Notes under the pieces: generated by a model
Seen by the model: only the letters and a program-made list of their open reading frames with translations
Databases searched by the model: none
What the model was told of the DNA's origin: nothing
Position numbers and translations under genes: made by a program
Shown: positions 43,795 to 54,662 of the stretch, one piece after another
How the letters are laid out: every line of letters starts with the position of its first letter
Numbering within the stretch: position 1 is the first letter of the stretch
DNA from: Apiosordaria backusii
Taxonomy: Eukaryota > Ascomycota > Sordariomycetes > Sordariales > Lasiosphaeriaceae
Reading direction: 5' to 3'
NCBI GenBank assembly: GCA_030549205.1
Contig: JAUKTV010000018.1
Location: 248,001 to 312,000, forward strand
Length of the DNA: 64,000 bases

Positions 43795-44748
43795 TTAAGC
43801 CCTCCGGGTCCGAACCCACCGCTGCACAGCGCGGAGGCTTGGATCTTCGTCCACCCAGCGGCCCATGGTCATGTCGGAGACTTGAAGCTCGGAGTAGATG
43901 GCTTCGTCGGTGATATTTGCGAGCTCCTGTTCTTTTTGTTAATATGTTTTGAAGAGGATGATGGGGCCAAGAATGACAGGAAAGAAGACGTACAGCTCGC
44001 AATTGCTGGTCGCAGCCCCTAAGTTGACTCTGATTACCGGAGTGCGGCCTGCCGCCCATGAGGATTTGATCGCGCCATTCGATCCAGCGCTGCACAGCAG
44101 CTTGGCGGAGATAAATCTTTTGACCTTCGTGGCGGCGTGCGTAGGCGTCGAGGAGCACTCTGTTGTGTCCATCAAGTTAATACCCATGACAGAGAAACGG
44201 GGAATAGCCGAAAACCGGGTCTGTGAAGAAACATACTGCTTGAGCTCGGCCTTGGCTTGCTCGTCCGCGCCTCCGCTCGCACGCGGAACTGTAATGTCGG
44301 CAGCGCAGTTGAGGATGTGCTGACCGTCGAGGGCGCACTGACGCAGCGCTGCCCATCCCTCCGTGTAATAGTCGTCCATGTCAGTAGGGTTGACGGGGGC
44401 AGCAGCAATGTAATACTGGAGTGTGCGAAAGTCGGAGAGCAGCTCGGCCACGCGGGCAGTGCGGTATTCATTGACTAAGATCTTGTGTTAATTCCATGCC
44501 TTACTGCGGAACTATGGCCTGCCAAGGTGAGGATCGCTTTTCAGCAAGCCTCGTCGGGGGTGGCGTCCTGAACAGAGACTAGGGAGTGGATGATAACTTC
44601 CCGGGGGAGCGTGGAAGAAATTCCCGATGACGCACAAGCCCATCAGAGGGGGTGGGCATTGCGTTGATAGGGCTTAGGCTTGGGTGTAGGGGGCGAGAGA
44701 GGGGGGGGTGTAGGTGCTAGGGGATAGCAACTTACGTCCGTCAGACAT
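43795..44748 (-). CDS. small uncharacterised protein, four exons
   Basis: Exons 44748-44736 (13 nt), 44474-44237, 44159-43994 and 43926-43795 give 182 residues. Introns start GTAAGT, GTATGT and GTACGT and have ATTAAC-type branch sites; joins keep one frame throughout. The protein begins MSDGLNEYRTARVAELLSD and is mostly helical, with FRTLQYYIAAAPVNP, EGWAALRQCALDGQHILNC, LLDAYARRHEGQKIYLRQ and a Trp-rich end (WVDEDPSLRAVQRWVRTRR). Two WxEWRD/WVDED type Trp-acidic blocks are seen. No signal peptide or membrane segment. I do not recognise the family. The consistent splicing and lack of stops make a real gene likely. Confidence 0.72.
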
Positions 44749-47268
44749 GGTAGCGGCCGGTTTGTGAAGAAACTGAAAGATGAGTGTTGAAGATGGGTGA
44801 TTATACAGCGTCAAAGAATGATGGGGCTCGACCGTGAGGGCTAGTCGTTATCTCGAACTTGGTGAAAAACAAGGCAGGAAAGAAAAAAAATGACGGTTGA
44901 TGCTGGCCAAACAAGCAAGGCCTGGGGGATGGCAGTATGCTGCAGTCTATGCAAGACACAAGAGATATCAAGTCTGAAAAGAGAAGAGATTGGCGCTCAA
45001 CCGCTTAGAGAAAGTGATGATGGCTTGGAGGTGTCCTGTTGACGGGAGCTAGGGGCGAACCCGATTGACTTATGTAGATGTCTCGACATGGTGGATATCA
45101 GACCGTTGAAGGGATCAACACCAAAGAATCTCCAAGGAGGACTCCGAATCAGAGTTCCCCTTAGAGGTACGTATCTTGGATGGGGCCAGCGTGGGAGTGA
45201 GTGAGATGGCAGTATGCACGTCGTCGCGATAAACCCGGGACTAAGTCCCGGAGTATCTCAACAGTATGACTACATCAAGAGCCTGTCAAGGTGAACCCGC
45301 AGAGAAGAGAGATTAGATCATCAGCCGCTTGATGCCCAGCCTGCAGGCCGGTGCCCTGTCGCACGAGGAGGGAGATGCATCGCCATGTTAGTGGAGGAAG
45401 GGTTTGATGGTGGTGGAGTGTCAAGATGCTACGTCGATTTCTGCTCTCCATGTGCCTTGCATTCCTTCCATTCCTCGTAGGGATAAGGCCCCTACCTAGC
45501 TGGACAGTGTTGTACCGTGAGTCCACACCCCCTTTGCCCGTGATACCGAATGAATGCACGGCGTTGAACCTCCACCTCCTCCACCGCTGCAAGGCCTGAG
45601 ACCTGAGAGGTCAGAGAGGACGACGGTGGGAGCAAAATGACGGCGGCACACACGGCTGCAACGGTGTGCTTTCAGACGAGCCCTGGTCAGGCTGGACAAG
45701 AGCTGCAGGTCCAATGCAGCCTCCTTTCGTTTGGGCGGCATTCATCGTCAAAGGCTGTGGGAATGCCTTGAAGGGTTCGATATGGGACAAAAAGAGCCTC
45801 TCAGGGCCTGTCCTGGTGGCTTTGGTATGTTTGTGCACCATGATGTTGACAGGGGGTTCCCCGAAACGGCAGTTCTAACGAGCGTTCAGCGACGCCACAG
45901 TAAACGCACTAAACTCTTTCTGGAAGTCCCCGGTGATGGCCAGAACGGCCAGAACTCTCCGTGGAGGCAGCTTGCTGTGGCTCAAGGCTTCGGCAGCCAA
46001 TAGCACTTCTAGCCGTGTTGCTCAACAACTCCCAACACCGTTGCCGACCGAGCTGAAGCAGCAAAAGACATCAATGGTGCAGTTTCGTCATTCGATTCAA
46101 GGCCAAATGGGAGCAAGTGTGAGGGTTGGCTTCCTTCGATGGCCGCTTTTGGCCTTTCGAGAAATGTCTTGGATGATGACGCTGTTTTGCGGTGAGAGGA
46201 CGGGACGAACGGCAGACGGCGCCGTTGAGAGAGGCTTGAGAGGCTTGATGAGCCTTGGAGGGGGTCCATAACCCCTCTTTCCAACCACCAAACGGGAGCC
46301 GACTTCTCGCCAAGTCATGAAGAAGGCTGCTTGTCAGCTTTTCAGGGCCCTTTGCTCGACCTGCAGCAACTTGCATCGACCTCTCACAGTCCATCCCACG
46401 CACTCGGATAACCTTGCCCCATGAACTATGCACTCATCGCCCGAACTCTGCTGCCACACTAATCCCCAACGTGCCTAACCCGATCCCACAGACTCGGGTA
46501 GAATCCGAATTTGAGAGGCAGCTTTGTGGGGCCTGCATGTGAGTCCATGTTGAAACCGACCACAGTCGAAACATGGTCGAGGTCCACCCCCAGAATCCTG
46601 GCCGCTTTGCTGGCGGCCAGGAAGCCACACAAGAGCCGCTTGTTGAAAACTGCACCAGTGGCATCTATTCCCGCATCTCCCGCCGTTGCTCCCGTTCAGG
46701 TTGCCACCTCGTGGTTTGGTCCGCATGGGCCGCAGACATGCTGCCCTGTCAGAAGAGAGATCTGGACCTATTATCAAGGGCAATGCACGTTGATGCGGTC
46801 ACCGCCCACCCAGTTGCGTCGAGGGTCTCGGTTCAGAGGTAGGAGAGCGTAATTAGGTACTTGGCCGTTTCACACCGCAGCACGCACTCACGGTGTAGAA
46901 AGTCTTCAGCCTTCAGACAATAAGCCACATTGCACACGGTACACGGTACACGGCTACGAGGCTACGCCCATTGTGTCATGGTTGGGTCTTGAACTGGTCT
47001 ATTTTAGACGCTCTTCTTTCCTGCATGTTGCATGTAGACTCTATGGCACCAGTAAATCGAACCAGTAGCACAAAACAATGCGTGGGATGTGGATATAGGG
47101 GTCATCAACCTCACCATACCAAACCTGATCTCTCGTCCATTCCCACACTCCCTCACACCCCCAGCCTAGCCTCTACGAGTCCACAACGAATCAGCACCTG
47201 GCATCCTGCCCAGTCGGCCGCGATACTACACCCACTTTCCCTCGAGGTAGTATTTCCTCTTCATCACC
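44749..47268. other. 2.5 kb gene-free interval
   Basis: I see no coding exon with family features. Near 44701-44710 and 44749 onward lie the leader and promoter of the four-exon gene. Farther right there are GAGAGGCTTGAGAGGCTTG-type direct repeats (about 46229-46250) and overlapping open frames on both strands with high-GC random content. The end at 47269 is the 3' side of SCL1. Confidence 0.5.
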
Positions 47269-48460
47269 TCAGTCCTTCTCGGCGATAGCCTGTAATCTGT
47301 CGTCGATCTCGTCCTCCGTAAGTGTCCTGAACCCAGGGTACGTGCCCTCCTTTCCGTCCGGGCGTGGGCCTCCCACGATACCAATCTCAATCTCTGTCTT
47401 CTTGAAGTCCATACTGAGGACCGTGCTCAGTGTTGTGATGGCGAGCTCGACGACTTCCTTCCAATCACCATCCGCATGATCCCGGTTCTTGAGCTTCTTC
47501 TCAAGGTGGTTCAGCGCCTCTTGCTGCTTGGGACCGGCGGCCGTACCCTTGTAACCGATATAGTAGCCGGCGGGGTCGCACTTGAATAGCTGCGGTCCCA
47601 ACTCGGAATCGAGAGAAATCAAGGTCACGGCGAGACCATATGGGCGCATGAATGCCTAGCCAGGATGTCAGCTTAGATGTTCCAATGTTCCCCTGCCAAG
47701 GCAAGCCAATAATTCCCGTCATCATACCCGTTGAGTGTACACTTGACTGATATTGGCAAGTCTCTTCGCCAAAGCATCGCATGGCATCTCGTAGCCAAAC
47801 TTGTATCTGAACTCCGCCGCTTCCGACTGGGCACGCTGTGAGAATGCTCTCGCATCTGCGATGGACCCTGTCATGACGCAGCCAACCGAGGGCGAAATTT
47901 GGAAGATGTGAGAGACGGAAGAAGGGTCGATGAGCTTGTCCTGCACCTCATTGTTAGACCTGATCGACTAGGCAACAGGATACCGACGGCCTCTGACATA
48001 CCGGGACCTTCTTCTGGGACAAGACGACGGCGCAGTCCTTGCCCCTGACACCAATCGACATGATGTTGGCAGCTGTGATGGCCTTGAAGGCATATTCTGC
48101 AAGTGATCCAACCGTCAGCATCTCTCCTACTTGAGAAGAACACCCATATTCAATGCCGTCTTCAATCATTCTGGCCCTTCAACATTTGCCCCTCTATGTC
48201 TTCTTCCTCATTGCACCCCTCCTTTCCCCCCTCTTCTCCGCAACGCAGTTCTTCGGTTCGCCGCCGCCGGTAAAGCCTCCATGGTTCGATATTCATAGCA
48301 TTTGTACATACCAACTTGGTACAGCCTTCCTTGCTCGGAGAAAATGGTAATGTGTCGGTCGTAACCAGCGTTGCCTGCCATCAAGTGTTAGCCAGGACCA
48401 AAGTGGAGAGCTCGAAGCTCGCCCAACAGCGTCGCAGCTGATAGCCAACATACCCGCCAT
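47269..48460 (-). CDS. SCL1: 20S proteasome subunit alpha1 (Scl1/PSMA6)
   Basis: Five exons, 48460-48454 (7 nt), 48374-48312, 48096-48002, 47940-47728 and 47655-47269, give 254 residues. Alpha1 is one of seven subunits of the outer rings of the 20S core, which gate substrate entry. The alpha signature GYDRHITIFSEQGRLYQVEYA spans exons 2 and 3 (residues about 6-26). Family blocks follow: VRGKDCAVVLSQKKVPDKL, GCVMTGSIADARA, YEMPCDALAKRLANISQVYTQ, MRPYGLAVTLI, KCDPAGYYIGYKGTAAG and the C-terminal LTEDEIDDRLQAIAEKD. This pattern is closest to PSMA6/Scl1 and not to other alpha subunits. Intron 2 is 215 nt, longer than usual here. The gene is divergent from the WKF-domain gene, with 671 nt between starts. 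Confidence 0.95.
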
Positions 48461-49131
48461 CTTGACCGATGTGAGCTGAACGAAGCTTTATTGAAGGATT
48501 ATTTGAGCGGATGGGAGGGGGATTGATCGATCGATACAGAAAGCTGAGAGATCGGGCAGTGGTTGTTGTTCTGAGTGCTGGTGTTGGTGTTGAGCAGGCG
48601 GCAAGGAGCTTCGTCTCGCGGTTGGACAGGGAAGCTCCAGCTGCCGACCGACGCGTTGCTCTGCTTGCCTGGAGAAGGCTGACGGCCAGCTGTAACAGGC
48701 TGTCTGCCTCAAAAGTTAGGCAATTCAATCTTTTCTTGGCTCGAGCGTCATTGCCAGGGCTCAAGCTTCGGTGGGAGTGGAGCTGCCCCACGTTCTTAAC
48801 TTTTGCTCTGTTATCGGGCGCAAGACCCCTGCATTGGGCGCTGATAAGGACTGGCGGAACAGAAATTTGCTGCAGGCTGTTTCTCGATCAACTGGCAGCA
48901 ACGACAGCAACGCCCAATAGAACTCACGACATCGTCAAACGGCCCCAATATTTCTTGCATTCGGAACTCTTGGGTCTCGTTGAAAACAGCGCTACTCGGC
49001 TCAATTTGCACTTTTACGTTTCTGTGGGAACCCGCGCCCCGGTTCTGTCCTACGTCGTCTGTTCTGGTCCAGGGCTTTTTTTCTTCGCCTCTGTCGACAC
49101 CTGTTCGCCTTCTTCCTCCTTGCTGGCCATC
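48461..49131. promoter_or_regulatory. bidirectional promoter of SCL1 and the WKF-domain gene
   Basis: 671 nt between divergent starts. In the frame of the WKF gene it is open with no stop from an ATG at 48511 to 49132, only 51 nt from the SCL1 start codon. I take it as promoter and leader because the protein family begins downstream, but see the finding. Confidence 0.5.
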
Positions 49132-50418
49132 ATGTCCGCCCGTGTCCCGGCGTGGAAGCGATTGGGCCTCAAGCTCAAGGGAGCTGCATCCGACGAGAGC
49201 CCTGCCCCTACTTCAAGCGGCCCCAATGCCAATTCCAATTCGCAAGTAAACGGAAGCCCTGCGAGCGCGCTCAAGAGAAAGCAACCACCATACCAATCGA
49301 CGACCAACAGCTATAACAGCAACAACTTCAACAATTCGTATGCGCAAACCCCCAACAAGAAGGTGCGAACCGACGGGCAGACTCCAGTGTCACAAAAAAA
49401 GTCCGTGTCCTTCACACCAGATACCAAAACAACTTCTGTCGAACCACCAAAGAAAACGGCAAAGAAAAAGAAGACCAAGAAGCCAACGGAGGCTGCCCCC
49501 AAACCCGAGACCAATCTTCAACCATCTCTCGATTATCTTCGCCAGTGGCACACTGCGCGTGACTCGTGGAAGTTCAACAAAAACCACCAGACTTTGCTCA
49601 TCAAGTACCTCTTTGACGGCGACAAGATCCCGTCAGCCGACATTCCCATATTTTATCAATATATCGGCGACCTCAAAGGTGGTGTGCGAACCAGGTTACG
49701 AGAGACGGCGGTGGAGATCAAGAAGAAAGATATGGAGCAAGGTGTCAGTGCCTTTCCTGCCGACACCAAGGACAAGGCGAGCAAGCAGGCACAGTACGAG
49801 GAGGTGATTTCCAGATTCCTCGAAGATCTCCAACAACATCAAAAACAGCTTCAAGGTGGGAGCTCAAAAGGCACCAATGCCAATGGAAAGCGCCCATTGG
49901 AGGAGGTACAATATGTCATCAGGACCGTTGACCCCCTGGTCAAGCAGCGTGTGTTGAAGCGCATCCGCGCAGAGATTGTAGCCGTAGAGCTAGCATCAGA
50001 CAGCGAGGAGAGCACCACAACGTCGACCACTACCGTATCGACAACCACATCTTCCTCTTCCTCGTCGTCTGGACAGGAGAATGCTGCCGCAGACAAGAGG
50101 ACACGGAGTGACGATGATTCACAGCAGCCTGCTAAGAAACGCAGATTAAGAAAAGTACGCAACATCAGCGATGATGAGAGCAGCAGCTCCTCCGAGTCTG
50201 AAAGCGACAGCTCCGACGATGATGACGATGACGAAGATGAGAACATGGCGGATGTGCCAAACGGCAATAGCAAGGAAGACGATGAAACAAGTAGCAGCAG
50301 CTCGTCGTCCTCCGAGTCCTCATCAGAGGATGAGTCTGATGATGAAGAGGAAGCAGAAGACAGGAGCGATTCGGAGAGCAGCGAAAGTAGCGAGAGCAGT
50401 GAGAGTGATTCGGACTAG
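49132..50418 (+). CDS. WKF-domain protein with Lys-rich middle and Ser/Asp-rich tail
   Basis: Single exon, 428 residues from ATG 49132, chosen because MSARVPAWKRLGLKLKG is a natural start. Residues about 133-195 carry the WKF domain (DUF2373): YLRQWHTARDSWKFNKNHQ, LLIKYLFDGDKIP, IFYQYIGDLKGGVRTRL. This domain is found in human C7orf50 and fungal nucleolar proteins. Before it lies a Lys/Pro-rich stretch (KKTAKKKKTKKP). The C-terminal 140 residues are Ser/Asp/Glu-rich runs (SSSSESESDSSDDDDDDEDE), similar to Srp40/Nopp140-type nucleolar tails and likely phosphorylated by casein kinase 2. A nucleolar role in ribosome synthesis is inferred from domain and composition. Confidence 0.82.
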   Translation: MSARVPAWKRLGLKLKGAASDESPAPTSSGPNANSNSQVNGSPASALKRKQPPYQSTTNSYNSNNFNNSYAQTPNKKVRTDGQTPVSQKKSVSFTPDTKTTSVEPPKKTAKKKKTKKPTEAAPKPETNLQPSLDYLRQWHTARDSWKFNKNHQTLLIKYLFDGDKIPSADIPIFYQYIGDLKGGVRTRLRETAVEIKKKDMEQGVSAFPADTKDKASKQAQYEEVISRFLEDLQQHQKQLQGGSSKGTNANGKRPLEEVQYVIRTVDPLVKQRVLKRIRAEIVAVELASDSEESTTTSTTTVSTTTSSSSSSSGQENAAADKRTRSDDDSQQPAKKRRLRKVRNISDDESSSSSESESDSSDDDDDDEDENMADVPNGNSKEDDETSSSSSSSSESSSEDESDDEEEAEDRSDSESSESSESSESDSD

Positions 50419-50994
50419 AGGGGTCGTTCAATGTTAATAGGCGGATGACTCGAGATACGTTTCCATCTGGCTAATATGTGCAGGGTACATGTGCTACACA
50501 GCATGGCGAACATTTGCTCAAAATAATCTTGTGCGCCAGAGCGTTGCTTGAACAATGACAAATGACTTTGTGATGGGTCTCATGTAACAATAAGACCATG
50601 TATAAATGAGAGTCGCTGCCACCCAATGATGTTTGCGCTGTACAGCGCAAGCCTGTATTTAATGATAAGACGATGCCACCCACCGCTTCTACCCACTCCT
50701 CTTTCTTGGTCATGACAAGAAAAGGAAATAAACATACGATAGTCCAGCAACGCCTTGCTACAGAAACCCAAAATCATAAAGCAGAGAGCCAACCTAATGC
50801 TGCGCACAAATATCAGAATACCTCCCGATCCGCTCTAGCTCTTTGCTTGGTCACGTCAACCCCTGACCGCCAACCGGCGTGCACATGATCCCATAAATGC
50901 AGCCTTCACCCTCCCTCTCAAGATGAATATCCAAGAAAAAAATCATAAACATCATTGCCTTCGCCAGTCACAATCACTCAAAGAAAGAAAAAAA
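50419..50994. other. convergent 3' region, WKF-domain and isomerase genes
   Basis: 576 nt of spacer with the two 3' untranslated regions. No gene recognised. Confidence 0.6.
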
Positions 50995-52305
50995 TCATAC
51001 CTCCTCCAACAGACTCCCAAGCTCGAGAAGCCCGACGCATTCCCCCCTGTCCATGACAGCAACAATCGCATTATCCTCATAATTCCCATCCCCAAGCGCA
51101 ACCCTCATCCCCAACACCCACTCCGCCGCCTTCTCCACGCTCGAGTCGGCAGCAACAGGCACAAACTCCTTCTTGCTCGTCACCAGCCACCCCTTTAACT
51201 CGTCCAAACTCGCCACCAAGTCCGCCGAGTCCAGCTTCCTGATCCTCCTCGGGGAGATCACAACCCCCATTTGTAGCCTCACCCACCCAGAAGGGGAGGC
51301 ATACCCCGCCCTAAGGACGTCCGCCCCAGTGGTAGTCTTGTCTGGGGGGGTATCCATCAAGGGAATCATCTCCATCCCCACTGCCAGTTCTCGCACGCTC
51401 TTCTCAGCAATACTCGGCTTCCTCAACGCCGCACCGATCGCACCACCAGGGTGGTTTTTAGCAAACACACTTGCCACACTGGGGTGCAGCTCCCGACTGG
51501 CGACGATAGCCAGCGCATCCCCCACCGTCAAAGCTACAGTCGTAGAAGTAGTCGGCGCCGAAACCCCAAAGGACTTTGTCTCTGGTTCGTGGATCGGCGC
51601 CGGAAGGAGGATGGTGTCAGGGCGGTGCTTGATCAATTCGCACGTTTCTGGGCGGGTGTGGGATGTGAGGAGGATCAGAGGGAGTGACTTGTCGAGGTAG
51701 GGGAGCAGCGTCATGAGCTCAGGGGTTTTGCCAGAGAAGGTGATCAGCAGAAAAGTGTCGCGGGGTCCGATCTGGCCTAGGTCGCCGTGGAGGGCTTCGG
51801 TGGGGTGGAGGAAGACGGCCTGGATGGCGAGTGAGTTAAAGGTCGCGACGAGCTTTTTGGCGATGTGACCTGATTTGCCGACGCCTATTACTACTATTTT
51901 TCCGTCTGTTGCTGCTCCTTTGTAGGAATTGTGGCGGGGGTATTTGGGGTGGTTGCGGCGGGTGATGGCCTCGACGGCGCGGTTGAAACCTTCGCGCGCG
52001 AGCCGGTCGGTGGAGTAGAGCGCCGTTAGGTTCTGCAGGGCGGTGGTTTCGGTGGAGAGGACGTGGACGGCGTTCGACAGACGCTCCTCGACGGCGAGCT
52101 TCTCGTCGGCGACGGCAATGGCCGGCTGGGACAGCGAGAGGGCCTCGATGGGCATGCCATTGCAAAAGTCGTCGTCCTCGGCTGGGGTGATCGGGGACGG
52201 AGGGGACAGTGGGGGGATGGTTGAGAAGGTCGGAGGCATCTGGCGAAGGAGGTAGACCTCGCTGTTGTGGACTGGCGTGCGCCCGTGCTGGCGTTGCTCA
52301 ACCAT
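50995..52305 (-). CDS. KpsF/GutQ-type sugar-phosphate isomerase (SIS domain), putative arabinose-5-phosphate isomerase
   Basis: Single exon, 436 residues; start is the first in-frame ATG. Bacterial relatives (KdsD, KpsF, GutQ) interconvert ribulose-5-phosphate and arabinose-5-phosphate. The SIS domain (residues about 75-275) keeps IGVGKSGHIAKKL (K144), FLHPTEALHGDLG, LLITFSGKTPEL (E196), APTTSTTVALTVGDALA and FAKNHPGGAIG (H285). Set against E. coli KdsD, whose active site uses K59, E111, E152 and H193, the Lys, first Glu and His are in place; the second Glu may be E240 or E242. The usual SNSGE motif reads TFSGK here. The last 130 residues stand where bacteria have two CBS domains; only the second half (AIVAVMDRGECVGLLELGSLL) still resembles CBS. 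The N-terminal 70 residues are a Pro-rich extension. Confidence 0.86.
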   Translation of the reverse strand: MVEQRQHGRTPVHNSEVYLLRQMPPTFSTIPPLSPPSPITPAEDDDFCNGMPIEALSLSQPAIAVADEKLAVEERLSNAVHVLSTETTALQNLTALYSTDRLAREGFNRAVEAITRRNHPKYPRHNSYKGAATDGKIVVIGVGKSGHIAKKLVATFNSLAIQAVFLHPTEALHGDLGQIGPRDTFLLITFSGKTPELMTLLPYLDKSLPLILLTSHTRPETCELIKHRPDTILLPAPIHEPETKSFGVSAPTTSTTVALTVGDALAIVASRELHPSVASVFAKNHPGGAIGAALRKPSIAEKSVRELAVGMEMIPLMDTPPDKTTTGADVLRAGYASPSGWVRLQMGVVISPRRIRKLDSADLVASLDELKGWLVTSKKEFVPVAADSSVEKAAEWVLGMRVALGDGNYEDNAIVAVMDRGECVGLLELGSLLEEV

Positions 52306-54662
52306 TTCCCTTGTCTTTTCGTGCCTATGGCAAGGCGCACACAACAAGCTCCCTCCTGACAATTCCTCCCCTTCTTTACTTTTCTGGTCTCAATTTCCTT
52401 CCAAACCGTTTTACTCGAAGTCGGCGCAATCACCCACGGGGCCACGGGGTGGAGAATCAGGGTCGGGTTTCCACGGGTCTGGGAAGTACCGGTAAGGGCA
52501 CCCCTTCGAAAAGGTCCAGTTTGCCACTGGCACGACTTGGACAGAAAGGTTAAATGTTCGAAGAAGCGGTAAAGAGACGAACTCTTGTCTTGGAAAGAAT
52601 GAATAAGTCGGTCAATCTATCAACCGATGCTGACGATGTCCGTCTGATCCGTTCTATCCGCGGTATTATATTCGCCCCGAGCACTTGTACCGTAGGTATA
52701 TACGTTGGCGGTGGGGATAGACGGAGGGGTACTTGTTGGTCCCTTGAATACGACGTTCGTTCTGGCAGGTGTGTAAGAAATACAGGTGAGTACAGCTTGG
52801 TGTTAACCAAGCAAGAAAGAAAAAAAGAGAAAAGGGGAAAAAGGAGGAATTGGTTCGGGGGAGGGCAGCATGCTTATGACTTATGACAGGGCAATGCAAC
52901 AGTCTGTATTTGTGATCCTATCGGTCCAGGGCCCTTTTTTCCCTCCAAAAACGGGGCCGTTGATGTCAAGTAGCAACCTAAGGGGTTCGTTCTTGGGTTG
53001 GACTCCGAGGGGAGGCAAAGTGTAGCGATCTTCAGGGTTCGGTATCACTCCAAGATCGGTAACTTACCCTGATGGGCAAAAACAAGGGAAATCTGATCAA
53101 AAATACCCCAGCAGCGCTAGCTGCATGAATCTCTGCCTTTGTGTGGCAGGTGTGTGTGGTAGTGGCCCATTATCAGATGCATTAAGATGGATTCAGGTGG
53201 ATGAACGGGGGACATGTGGATGGATACCCACTGCCATGGTCGACATAAATTGCTTGCTTCAAACATTTTGCTGATGAATCACGGCCGTGGTGGGATGGCG
53301 GGGTTCTTCTTACCAGCATATGCTTCTATGGAGTGGCGTGCATGGGGGTCCTCTTTACAGGCGGTTGGGCGAGCTTGCGTGATTTCCCCAAGCCACTCTA
53401 CCTATACAATCTCTATTTGTACTTCTTGTCTATGCCCATGTTTTTGAGGATTGGAATTGGTCTCGGTATCTGTGCTGCCCATCCGTTATTCACCGCCATA
53501 ATTCCTGTGCTTTTCATTTTGGGTAGATAATCTGTAAGTCAGCGGACGATGCCGAGGCATCTTATCTCTTGGGATCCAGGGTTGGATAAGGGAAGGAACT
53601 TTTGCCAAGTCGGCGCTGGGAATAGCACCGAATGATGTCGGTGGCAGCAAGATCCGTTTCTGAAGCCTTGCTCTCCCGCGCTCCGATCGCTCGGCCCCTT
53701 TCTCCCTAACGCCGAGATCTACTCCGGTTGACTGGATCGGCTCGACTTTGATCTGATCATTATCGATCAGAATGATGACTCTGACGCAACCATCTGCTGG
53801 GGCTCAACAATGTCTCTTACGGTGACGCTCAAGATCTTGCTTTGCAAGTCTGCACTCTACAATCAGGCCAAAGGAAAAAGCTCAAACCGTTGTACTATGG
53901 CGCTGCAACGGTCGCTTGCCTGCCGACCCGGCTCCGATGCTGAGTGGTGTCAATCAGAGAATGGAAATAAAGTGTCAACCCACTCCATGGTGTTGTTGAC
54001 AAGAGGCTTAGCGGCTCTGGCGTCATCTTGCGAATGCGGAAGAAACAGGGGATACAATGGATTAACCTGGTGTTTCTAATGCCTCTTTGTTCCAGCAGAG
54101 AAATGCCAGTCTCTGTGCAAGATGGGATTGGCGACTTATAAATCTTCATCGCAAACGAGGCCAGTTCTTCTAAACCCAAACCCACAAGTGTGAACGTCCT
54201 CGGATATTTGACATTATTATTTTACTTCATTAAAATTTTACCACCTTTTTCTGGAAAAAGATCCGTGTTCTTCTTCAAGACTCCCGAAATCCAGCTGTGA
54301 AGATACTCGTGGTTTCTTCGCTGAGACCTCTTCTTCATGGTGTACCAAGCTCACAATGAAAAGAGCACTTGTTGACCGTGCACCATTAACCCTTACCCTT
54401 CCAGCCTTCCATTCCTTATCGAAGCTTATCAGGCTGCCCCTCGTTTGCTGATCATGTCAGTTGTCGCGGGGTAATTTTGAACCAGTCCTCGAAGAGCCTC
54501 CATAATAACTTTTCCATCTGGGTGTTTGGAGTGACTTGCAGTGTATCCCGTCCCACATCCGATAAATCTTCAGCATAACCACCTTCATTTGTTTCTTTCG
54601 TGTATTCATTTCCACCAGGGTAGCTATCCTCAAGGTTGAAGCTGCCATCTCCTGTCGCAAAC
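52306..54662. other. 2.36-kb divergent interval, isomerase and phosphatase genes
   Basis: No coding exon recognised on either strand. A 7-bp inverted repeat (TCTGATC / GATCAGA around 6 nt) lies at 53752-53771. The final 200 nt before 54663 are the phosphatase leader. The interval must hold two promoters but has far more room than these need. Confidence 0.45.

Noticed and set aside
45496..45741. 81-codon frame beginning MPPKRKEAA
   Set aside because: Good-looking start but no homology, no partner exon and overlapped by frames on the other strand.
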